From Bacteroidaceae bacterium (GTDB taxonomy: Bacteria > Bacteroidota > Bacteroidia > Bacteroidales > Bacteroidaceae): DNA of 64,000 bases. A program made the translations under genes and the position numbers. Positions 53,319-61,318 of this stretch are shown in pieces. The number at the start of each line of letters is the position of its first letter. Position 1 is the first letter of the stretch. The notes under the pieces are model-generated. The model was not told the origin of the DNA. It worked only from the letters and a program-made list of their open reading frames with translations, and searched no databases. The stretch covers positions 38,890 to 102,889 of the forward strand of contig JAKSLM010000004.1 of assembly GCA_024401225.1 (NCBI GenBank). The letters run 5' to 3'.

Positions 53319-53427
53319 AACGTAAATGATCGTGAATTGCCCGTGAATTTAATCGTAAATAGTTTTTACTCGTGAACAAGATAAAATTAACGGAAAAATT
53401 CACGGGCAATTCACGATCATTTACGTT
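53319..53427. repeat. Perfect 32-bp inverted repeat with phased CGT[GA]AA repeats
   Basis: The arm 53319-53350 is the exact reverse complement of 53396-53427, with 45 bases between. Within the left arm and spacer, CGTAAA or CGTGAA starts at 53321, 53331, 53342, 53354 and 53371, the first four about one helical turn apart. No T-run follows, so it is not a simple terminator. Confidence 0.75.
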
Positions 53428-53553
53428 CGCCGAAGGCAAAAGAGTAAAAGCAATTGTTTTAACCATACAGTTCACAAATTTGATGTCTTCAAAACACCCC
53501 TTAAAGCCATCTTTACCTAACCAACCCCCAAAACGCTGTAACGTTTACCCCAT

Positions 53554-53612
53554 AAGATATACTATCTTCTGCGATAAGATAGTATATCTTTTGGAATAGG
53601 ATAGTATATCTT
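53554..53612. repeat. Hairpin plus direct repeat GATAGTATATCTT
   Basis: AAGATATACTATCTT (53554-53568) pairs perfectly with AAGATAGTATATCTT (53576-53590) over a 7-base loop, and GATAGTATATCTT is repeated directly at 53600-53612. Confidence 0.65.
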
Positions 53613-53882
53613 GTTCCGATATGTGTGCAACGCATGTGCCGTAATGTTGCAAGGAAAAGCGGTCGACGATGCACGCCTGCACCGCCATCATTCCAACTTC
53701 TGATTCTTCATGTTGGGAAAGTGGACTTTTTGCGCTGTATTAAAAACATTTTCTTCTTGCGGCAATAGCTTTCGTTGTCTTAAATGTACTTACTGTTGGC
53801 CTATTTTGACGCTTACGAGTGCCAAAACTGTTAAAAACTAAACTTTTTGAAAATTTTATGTAAATATTTAAGATTTTTTTAC

Positions 53883-53890
53883 TAATTTTG
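53883..53890 (+). promoter_or_regulatory. Promoter -7 box of the SusCD locus
   Basis: TAATTTTG followed by CACC, about 237 bases before the susC ATG. A leader of this length could hold post-transcriptional control. Confidence 0.55.
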
Positions 53891-54127
53891 CACCCCATAT
53901 AAAGGTGTGGTCAAAAAAGTGGTGGATTTTCCACCTTATTATATTTACGCGTGTGAGGGTAAAAAAGGTTGGGAAGTGCGTATAAATGTTAAGAATTGAG
54001 GCAAAAAGATTAACGTTACAATTCAACAAATCAACAGATCATTGACACAAACCGAATAAAACGAAGATAGCAGAAAGAAAAACAAATATCAATTAAACCA
54101 ATTAATAACAAATTTCAAATCAAAAGA

Positions 54128-57100
54128 ATGGGAAAAAGATTATTGTCGTTCCTTGTTATCTGCCTGTGTGCAGTTAGCATGGCGTTCGCCCAGCAGAAGA
54201 TAACTGGTACAGTTGTCGAGAAAGCTACTGGCGAACCTGTAGTCGGTGCATCCGTACTCGTTAAGGGTACTTCTATTGGTGCTGCTACAGACATTAATGG
54301 TAACTTCACCATTAACAATCTTCCTGCAGGTTCTAAGACCCTTCAGGTATCTTACATCGGTATGCATTCTGTCGAGGTTACTGCTCGCAACGGTATGCGT
54401 ATCCAACTCGAAGCAGACTCAAAGTCACTCGATGACGTAATGGTCGTAGCCTTCGGTACTGCTACTAAGGAATCGTTCACAGGTTCTGCTAAGGTAGTAG
54501 GCGCAGAAGAGCTCGCTAAGGCGCAGGTCGCTAATGTCACTCAGGCTCTCGCCGGTGCTGTACCTGGTCTTTCTATGACATCATCAAACGGTGCTCCAGG
54601 TTCTTCACCTTCAATCCGTATTCGTGGTTATAGTTCTATCAACGCCGGTAACGATCCACTCATCATCCTCGATGGTGCTCCTTACCCAGGCGATATCACA
54701 AACATCAACCCTACTGACGTTGAGAGCATGACAGTCCTCAAGGATGCTGCTTCTACAGCTCTCTATGGTGCCCGTGGTGCTAATGGTGTAATCCTCATCA
54801 CTACTAAGGGTGCAAAGAAGACTCAGGATGCTAAGATCACATTCGACGCTAAGTATGGTTGGAACACTCGTTCGCTTCCTGACTACGACGTTATCAAGTC
54901 GCCAGCTCAGTACTACGAGATGCAGTATGCTGCCCTCAACAACTACTGGCGCAATCAGGGTCTCGGTGCTAACGACGCATGGGTAGCAGCCAACAACGCT
55001 CTCGTTGGTCAGCTCGCTGAAGGTGGTCTCGGCTACAACATCTGGACTTACCCAGAGGAGCAGGCTCTCATCGGTCTCAATGGCCGTCTCAATCCTGCAG
55101 CTACTCTCGGTCGCGTAGTAAAGTACAAGGGAACTGACTATCTCCTCACTCCAGACGATTGGGAGAAGGTAGGTACTCGTGTAGGTAACCGTCAGGAGTA
55201 CAACGTATCTATCAACGGTTCTTCCGACAAGGGCAACTTCTACATGAACGTAGGTTACCTCAAGGACGAGGGTCTTACAGAGAAGTCTGACCTCCAGCGT
55301 CTCTCAGCTCGTCTCCGTGCTGACTATCAGGTTAAGAAGTGGCTCAAGGTGGGTGGTAACATGTCGTACGCTCGCTTCGACGGCAACACACTCAACAACA
55401 ACGGTAGTGACACTTCATCAGGTAACATTTGGGCATTCACTACTCAGATGGCTCCTATCTATCCTGCATACCTCCGCAATGCAGACGGAAGCATCATGAT
55501 CGACAATAACGACATCAAGATGATGGACTACGGTAACGGTATGAATGCCGGTGGTCAGCGTCCATTCATCTACGATGCTAACCCTATCCAGGACGTTCGC
55601 CTCAATACTACTAACTACGAAGGCAACGCTGCTTCTGGCAACGCATTTGCTAACTTCACACTCTTCAAGGGTCTTGTATTCACTCTCAATGGTTCATTCA
55701 ACCTTGATGAGACTCGTGGTACATACTACTACAACCCTTACTACGGACAGTTCGACACTACTGGCGGTACACTCCAGAAGTATCACACTCGTTCATACAA
55801 CTACAACCTCCAGCAGCTCCTCAACTACACAAATACTATCAACGATGTTCACAACCTCGGCGTAATGCTCGGTCACGAGTACTACGACAGCCGTTCGGTT
55901 GAACTCACAGCTTCTAAGTCGCAGATGTTCTCTGACAAGAACCTCGAACTTGGTGGTGCTGCAGTTGATGGTCAGAGCGCATACTCTTACAGCGGACGCT
56001 TCAATACAGAAGGTTGGTTCGGTCGTGCACAGTACGACTACGATACTAAGTACTTCGTTTCTGCTTCTCTCCGTCGCGATGCATCTTCAAACTTCGCTCC
56101 AGAGCACCGTTGGGGTACATTCTGGTCAGCAGGTGCTGCATGGCTCATGAACAAGGAGAGCTGGTTCAATGTTAACAATGTTGACATGTTGAAGCTCAAG
56201 GTATCTTACGGACAGACAGGTAACGATGGTATCGGTTCTTACCGCTATACTGATACTTTCGGTATCTCTAACTCAGGTGGCTTCGTTGGTACCGCATTCT
56301 CTGGCAAGGGTAACCGCGACATCACATGGGAGAAGATCGGCAACCTCAATGCAGGTGTTGAGTTCGGATTCTTCGGCAACCGCCTCACAGGTAGCTTGGA
56401 GTACTACACTCGTACTACTACCGACATGCTCTACTTCTTCAGCGTTGCTCCATCACTTGGTTACTCAGGTATGTACGACAACGTAGGTAGCATGCGCAAC
56501 CAGGGTGTTGAACTCGACCTCAGCTACGACATCATCCGTCGCAAGAACCTTGAGTGGAACGTAAACTTCAACATCGCTTCCAACAGCAATAAGATCACAA
56601 GCATCCCTGACGACAACAAGACTTCTAAGTACTACGACCTCGATGGCAACATGTACGAAGGTTACATGTCAGGTAGCATGTTCCGTTACGAAGGTTCCAA
56701 CATCTACTCATGGCGTATCCGCGAGTTCGCAGGTCTTAACTTGGCTGACAACTATGCCGGTAATGCTGCCGACGTAGCAACAATGGCTCAGGCAATGGGT
56801 GGTACTGAATGGGCACAGAAGGAGGCTGAAAAGCTCTACGGTAAGCAGTTCAGTGATGCAGATGCAGGTCAAAACATGTGGTACCAGCGCATCGAGACTA
56901 ATGTCTACAACGAGAAGGGTGAAGAACTCTACTATTTAACAGGCAACAGCGGTGAGACTACTACAGAGATGTATGCTAAGGAGGACGTTGAAAAGGAATT
57001 CCCACGTACACCAGTTATGGACAGTGGTATCATCCGTACTACAAAGTACTCTGATGCAACTTACTTCGTCAATCATGCATCCCCAATCCCATCATTCATC

Positions 57101-57580
57101 GGTGGTATCGGTACTTCTCTCAAGTTCTACGGATTCGACTTCAACATCCACTGCTCGTTCGCTCTTGGTGGCAAGACTCTCGATGGTACTTACCAGCAGT
57201 TCATGTCTTCACCAACCAACAGCAATGCAGGTTATCACTTCCACAAGGATCTCCTCAATGCATGGTCAGTTGACAACCAGACTTCAACTCAGCCACGCTT
57301 CCAGTACGATGACCTCTACAGCGCAGCAACATCTACATTCTTCTTCACAAGCGCAAGCTACCTGAACATCGAGAACATCAACCTCGGTTACACATTCCCT
57401 AAGGCATGGCTCTCAAAGGCTCAGATCGAGTCTCTCCGCCTCTACTGCTCAGCTGAGAACGTATTCCTCTTCTCTGCTCGCAAGGGATTCAACCCAACTC
57501 AGACTTACTCAGGTGCAGCCAATGCTACTCGCTATGCTCCAAGAAGATCAATCTCAGCAGGTGTTACACTTACATTCTAA
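54128..57580 (+). CDS. SusC/RagA-family TonB-dependent outer membrane transporter
   Basis: 1150 residues. Signal peptide (A-F-A-Q), a CarboxypepD_reg-like domain (about 22-100, I-T-G-T-V-V-E-K-A-T-G-E-P-V-V-G-A-S-V), the TonB plug (about 110-230, with I-R-I-R-G-Y-S-S-I and L-K-D-A-A-S-T-A-L-Y-G-A-R-G-A-N-G-V, the SusC signature), then a 22-strand barrel. It imports an oligomeric nutrient together with the SusD-like lid encoded next. Codons are strongly biased, so it is probably abundant. With an M6 metalloprotease instead of glycoside hydrolases downstream, a peptide substrate (as for RagAB) is more likely than a glycan; that is inference. Confidence 0.95.
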   Translation: MGKRLLSFLVICLCAVSMAFAQQKITGTVVEKATGEPVVGASVLVKGTSIGAATDINGNFTINNLPAGSKTLQVSYIGMHSVEVTARNGMRIQLEADSKSLDDVMVVAFGTATKESFTGSAKVVGAEELAKAQVANVTQALAGAVPGLSMTSSNGAPGSSPSIRIRGYSSINAGNDPLIILDGAPYPGDITNINPTDVESMTVLKDAASTALYGARGANGVILITTKGAKKTQDAKITFDAKYGWNTRSLPDYDVIKSPAQYYEMQYAALNNYWRNQGLGANDAWVAANNALVGQLAEGGLGYNIWTYPEEQALIGLNGRLNPAATLGRVVKYKGTDYLLTPDDWEKVGTRVGNRQEYNVSINGSSDKGNFYMNVGYLKDEGLTEKSDLQRLSARLRADYQVKKWLKVGGNMSYARFDGNTLNNNGSDTSSGNIWAFTTQMAPIYPAYLRNADGSIMIDNNDIKMMDYGNGMNAGGQRPFIYDANPIQDVRLNTTNYEGNAASGNAFANFTLFKGLVFTLNGSFNLDETRGTYYYNPYYGQFDTTGGTLQKYHTRSYNYNLQQLLNYTNTINDVHNLGVMLGHEYYDSRSVELTASKSQMFSDKNLELGGAAVDGQSAYSYSGRFNTEGWFGRAQYDYDTKYFVSASLRRDASSNFAPEHRWGTFWSAGAAWLMNKESWFNVNNVDMLKLKVSYGQTGNDGIGSYRYTDTFGISNSGGFVGTAFSGKGNRDITWEKIGNLNAGVEFGFFGNRLTGSLEYYTRTTTDMLYFFSVAPSLGYSGMYDNVGSMRNQGVELDLSYDIIRRKNLEWNVNFNIASNSNKITSIPDDNKTSKYYDLDGNMYEGYMSGSMFRYEGSNIYSWRIREFAGLNLADNYAGNAADVATMAQAMGGTEWAQKEAEKLYGKQFSDADAGQNMWYQRIETNVYNEKGEELYYLTGNSGETTTEMYAKEDVEKEFPRTPVMDSGIIRTTKYSDATYFVNHASPIPSFIGGIGTSLKFYGFDFNIHCSFALGGKTLDGTYQQFMSSPTNSNAGYHFHKDLLNAWSVDNQTSTQPRFQYDDLYSAATSTFFFTSASYLNIENINLGYTFPKAWLSKAQIESLRLYCSAENVFLFSARKGFNPTQTYSGAANATRYAPRRSISAGVTLTF

Positions 57581-57607
57581 TTTAATTAAAAGAGAAAGGA
57601 TTTGAAC

Positions 57608-59302
57608 ATGAAATTCAATAAATCAATATTAGCAATTGCTGGTGCTTCACTTCTCGCGTTCTCAAGCTGTATTGAGGAGACTTTCCCTCAGGATAGCTAT
57701 GCTACATCGGAGCAGGTTGGTGCATCTTCAGCAGCACTTATGTCATCTGTACGAGGCATTCCTTCACAGATGGCTCAGGGTTATCTCGTGTATGGTAGCC
57801 AGACTCACGAGACTGACATGGGTTACCCTGCTTACATGATTGCTCAGACAGAGTTGCTCGGCGACATGTACCCAGAGGGCTCAAACTCAGGTTACGACTG
57901 GTATCGTACTTACAATACAATGAGTTCTCCGATGGGCGATAAGTCATACTTCTCTTACCTCCCATGGTTCACATTCTATAAGTTCGTTAAGACTGCCAAC
58001 GACGTTATCAGTACAGTTGACATCGATGATGAGACTATCGGTGACGACGTAAAGGGTCTTGCTGGTGTAGGTTATGCAAGCCGTGCATTCCAGTACTACA
58101 TGCTTACTGTACTCTTCTCAGCAGTTGAGAACCCATACACAGACTGTGGTAAGATGCTCAAATCTGATAAAGTTGTGGAGGCTTACGGACGTCAAGTTAA
58201 GCTTTCTGAGCTCACAGTGCCTAAGGTGACTGAGTCTACCGACCGTGAGACTGCCAAGAACAACCCACGTCTTCTCAAGGATGATATGAAGGCATTCATC
58301 CTCTCTGACCTCGACAAGGCAGCAAGATGCCTCAAGAACTATACTCCAGAGACTAAGACTCTTCCTAACCTCGCAGTAGTTTATGGTATTCGTGCCAAGG
58401 TTTGCGCATGGTTTGAGGATTATGCTCAGGCAGAGTTGTATGCTGATTCAGCAATCGTAGAAGCACAGAAGGCTGGTGCATCGCCAGTTACTGCAAGCCA
58501 GTGGGACAACCCAACTACAGGTTTCTGTGTTGCTAACCAGGCATGGATGTGGTACCTCCACTATGACGCAGAGAACATGGGTAACCTCTGTAACTTCACT
58601 GGCTGGATGTCAGGTGAGGCTGACTGGGGCTATTCTTCACTCACTAACCCTGCTATCGACAAGTCGCTCTTCGATGCAATGGGTGCTAACGATATCCGTC
58701 GCAGCACATTCATTGACCCAGCATGTGCAGATCGTGGTAAAACTTACAAGACTAGCCGCGATGCTGCTTGGCTCGATGAGATGCCTGCTTATCTCTCGCT
58801 CAAGTTCCGTTGTAAGGAAGGTAACTACACTGACTATGCTGTAGGTGGTGCAGTCGATGTTCCTGTAATGCGTATCGAGGAGATGTATTTCATCAAGTTT
58901 GAGGCTATGGCTATGAATGGTAAGCTTGGTGAAGCTGTCAGCGCACTCAACGACTTCATGAGAGAGAACCGTGACCCAGACTACGCTTGCAAGGCTACTG
59001 ATGCTCGCGAGTTCCAGCTCGAGGTTCTCAAACAGATGCGTATCGAGTTCTGGGGTGAGGGTAATGCCTTCCCAGTTGCTAAGCGTATCAAGCCAGGCGT
59101 AATGCAGAATTATGCTGGTACTAACGCTCCTGCAAACATCTTCAAGATCAACTGTGCAGTTATCAAGCCAAACTGGAACCTTGTCATCCCAGAGTATGAG
59201 ACTGAAGCTAATCAGATTCTTCAGAAGTCAAACAACCCTGACCCAACTCAGGCTGTTCAGGGTCCATGCGAAGAGGGTGTTTATGCTCAAGGTACGTATT
59301 AA
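57608..59302 (+). CDS. SusD/RagB-family outer membrane lipoprotein
   Basis: 564 residues, lipobox Cys20 (F-S-S-C) followed by I-E-E-T. The alpha-helical TPR scaffold is visible from M-S-S-V-R-G-I to the C-terminal R-I-E-E-M-Y-F-I-K-F-E-A-M-A, the usual SusD segment, and Q-M-R-I-E-F-W-G-E-G. It forms the hinged lid over the SusC channel and binds substrate at the surface. The ATG at 57608 is used; a TTG two codons earlier is in frame but weaker. It lies 27 bases after susC. Confidence 0.93.
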   Translation: MKFNKSILAIAGASLLAFSSCIEETFPQDSYATSEQVGASSAALMSSVRGIPSQMAQGYLVYGSQTHETDMGYPAYMIAQTELLGDMYPEGSNSGYDWYRTYNTMSSPMGDKSYFSYLPWFTFYKFVKTANDVISTVDIDDETIGDDVKGLAGVGYASRAFQYYMLTVLFSAVENPYTDCGKMLKSDKVVEAYGRQVKLSELTVPKVTESTDRETAKNNPRLLKDDMKAFILSDLDKAARCLKNYTPETKTLPNLAVVYGIRAKVCAWFEDYAQAELYADSAIVEAQKAGASPVTASQWDNPTTGFCVANQAWMWYLHYDAENMGNLCNFTGWMSGEADWGYSSLTNPAIDKSLFDAMGANDIRRSTFIDPACADRGKTYKTSRDAAWLDEMPAYLSLKFRCKEGNYTDYAVGGAVDVPVMRIEEMYFIKFEAMAMNGKLGEAVSALNDFMRENRDPDYACKATDAREFQLEVLKQMRIEFWGEGNAFPVAKRIKPGVMQNYAGTNAPANIFKINCAVIKPNWNLVIPEYETEANQILQKSNNPDPTQAVQGPCEEGVYAQGTY

Positions 59303-59329
59303 TAAACGACTTTTAATAGAGAAAATAAA

Positions 59330-61192
59330 ATGAAGATAAATAAAATATTTGCTGCTATTCTCTGCTTGATGACCATCGTGCTTGGTTCATGTAAGGAAGA
59401 TACTTATTCTCCTGCAGAGATGCTTCAGACAGCACAGGTATACTTCCCTTCTGACGGTCAGTCTGTTTATGACTTGGTAATGGCTAATGACTTTGTCAGT
59501 GTCAGTGTGCCTCTGCACCGTGTCAAGACTGACGATAAGATTACTGTGAACGTAACAGCTACTGGTGCTGATGGTGACACTATCAAAGTAGCAAAGACTG
59601 TTACTTTTGAAGAGGGTTCAAATGCTGCCATGATTAGTATTGATGTCAAGACTGCTGAGCTTGGTTATGACAACTTCAAGACTATAAACCTCTCTATCGC
59701 TGATGAGGATTATAAGACTCCTTATGGATACTCAAGCAAGACAATTATTGTTGGTGTTCCTGCTCCTTGGGTTTCGTTGGGTGATGCAACTTATATCGAA
59801 CAGTTTGTTGGTGTATTATTCGGTGTTGATAACATCAAATACCCTGTAGAGATTCAGGAGAACAACCTCATTCCAGGTTTCTATCGTCTTGTCTTCCCTT
59901 ACGATGGTAAGTACGAATATAACGGTGATGGCCAATGGGATGACACACAGACTTATTATCTCGAGATTCATGCAGAGAACCCTGATAAGGTTTATATCTC
60001 AACACAAGCTGTTGGTATGGACTGGGGGTATGGTATGTTTATGGTAGGTACTCTTGCTGGTTATTATCATGACAAGGGTGATGAGGCAAAGGCAGAACCT
60101 TATTATGGTACACTTGTGGATGGCGTATTGACGTTCCCAGCAAACTCACTTCTCTTGGCTATGACTGACTATAATAATGGTGGTCTTTACTCAGGCGGTG
60201 ATGGTACTCCGATCCTTGTTCTTCCTGGATATACATTGGCTGACTTCTCTGTTTCTGCCACTTATCAGGGTATCTTCATTACTCCATCAGAACAGACATT
60301 CGCAGTTGTTGGTGTTACTAAGGGCGAAGATGCAAAAACAGTCAAAGCTGTTGTCGTAGAGGCTTCAGTTGATCCTGCTGCTGTTGCAGATGCAATTGCT
60401 TCTGGTGATATAGAGGCTACAGACGTCGAGGACGACATTGTCTATGTTCCTACAGATGGTCTTACAGGCTCTCTCCAGATTGTGACTGTATCTCTTGATG
60501 GTGACGTGGTTAAGGAGATTGATGCTGTTCCATTCGAGTACTATGGTGGAGGCTCAAACCCTTGGGTATCTCTCGGTATGGGTCTCTACTGCGATGACTT
60601 CATCGCTCCACTCTTTACAGAGGAGGGAGAGGCCATTACTTACGAAGTGGAAATCCTTGAGAGCACAGAAAAGCCAGGTCTTTATCGTCTTGTAAATCCT
60701 TATGGTGCAGCATTCCCACTCAATGAGCCTGGTGATTACGATCCAAACGCAACAACTTATGTGGAGATTGATGCTACAGATCCTGACGGTGTGTTCATCT
60801 TGCCTCAGAGCATCGGCCTTGACTATGGTTATGGTCCAATGTCTATCTGTACTGAGGGAGGTCGCTATCTTTCTAATTATGATTTCGAGACTCTTAAAGA
60901 GTACGGATATTTTGGAAAGCTTCAGGATGGTGTGATTTCATTCCCTGTATTTGTAACTGAAGATGGCAGCACAGAGTATCAAGGTGTCACTTATATGGGT
61001 AGCAGCGGATACTATGGAGGTCTCAATAAGTCGGTTAGCATTGCTCTTCCAGAAGCAGTGTCTGCATCAGCAAAGGCTCGTGCTAACAAGGCTAAGGCTG
61101 TTAAGCATGCTGACAAGGCTCACGGCAAAGTAGCTTCAAAGACAATGCGTCTTGACAAGAGACTCGTTAAGTCTGCCAAGAAGGCAATCTAA
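59330..61192 (+). CDS. SusE/F-position surface lipoprotein with internal duplication and basic tail
   Basis: 620 residues, lipobox Cys21 (L-G-S-C) with K-E-D after it. An N-terminal Calx-beta-like sandwich (about 25-145) is followed by two copies of a unit of about 130-180 residues. Each copy begins P-W-V-S-L-G and contains P-V-E-I-Q/Y-E-V-E-I, then P-G-[FL]-Y-R-L-V and a [DG]-Y-G-Y-G-[MP] motif (about 145-330 and 405-560). The last ~45 residues are Lys/Ala rich with about 15 basic residues, unlike other SusE-like proteins. It probably binds the transported ligand at the surface; the family is not named with confidence. It lies 27 bases after susD. Confidence 0.75.
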   Translation: MKINKIFAAILCLMTIVLGSCKEDTYSPAEMLQTAQVYFPSDGQSVYDLVMANDFVSVSVPLHRVKTDDKITVNVTATGADGDTIKVAKTVTFEEGSNAAMISIDVKTAELGYDNFKTINLSIADEDYKTPYGYSSKTIIVGVPAPWVSLGDATYIEQFVGVLFGVDNIKYPVEIQENNLIPGFYRLVFPYDGKYEYNGDGQWDDTQTYYLEIHAENPDKVYISTQAVGMDWGYGMFMVGTLAGYYHDKGDEAKAEPYYGTLVDGVLTFPANSLLLAMTDYNNGGLYSGGDGTPILVLPGYTLADFSVSATYQGIFITPSEQTFAVVGVTKGEDAKTVKAVVVEASVDPAAVADAIASGDIEATDVEDDIVYVPTDGLTGSLQIVTVSLDGDVVKEIDAVPFEYYGGGSNPWVSLGMGLYCDDFIAPLFTEEGEAITYEVEILESTEKPGLYRLVNPYGAAFPLNEPGDYDPNATTYVEIDATDPDGVFILPQSIGLDYGYGPMSICTEGGRYLSNYDFETLKEYGYFGKLQDGVISFPVFVTEDGSTEYQGVTYMGSSGYYGGLNKSVSIALPEAVSASAKARANKAKAVKHADKAHGKVASKTMRLDKRLVKSAKKAI

Positions 61193-61257
61193 TCGTTGTG
61201 ATTCATGATTCTGTATGGCATGTCCTGCAGAGCTATTGAAATCTCTCTTATATATAT

Positions 61258-61299
61258 AAATAAGGTGTGTTCTCCTACACTGGAGGATGCACCTTATTT
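61258..61299 (+). promoter_or_regulatory. Long stem-loop ahead of the M6 protease gene
   Basis: An 18-pair stem (61258-61275 with 61282-61299; three G-U pairs, no mismatch) with a 6-base loop, ending 20 bases before the ATG. The right arm contains GGATGCACCTTATT, which also occurs in the leader at 27884-27897. It could be an attenuator, a stability element or a processing site within the operon. Confidence 0.6.
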
Positions 61300-61318
61300 G
61301 CCCCAAAAGATTATTATC

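Larger units (their letters stand above)
53214..54127. other. 914-base spacer between AraC and susC
   Basis: No supported gene. From left to right: the AraC promoter, a perfect 32-bp inverted repeat with CGTGAA repeats (53319-53427), a plain stretch (53428-53550), a repeat cluster with a 15-bp hairpin (53554-53612), another plain stretch with one short GC-rich hairpin near 53660-53687, then the susC promoter (53883-53890) and a leader of about 235 bases with a small GGTGG/CCACC hairpin (53921-53935). Confidence 0.65.

Noticed and set aside
53319-53427. Invertible promoter (inverton)
   Set aside because: Neither orientation of the 45-base spacer contains a TAnnTTTG box, and no invertase is nearby; kept only as an inverted repeat.
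53206-53599. Short frames of 75-89 codons across the inverted repeat
   Set aside because: They exist only because of the repeat and AT-rich sequence, with no start signal or family match.
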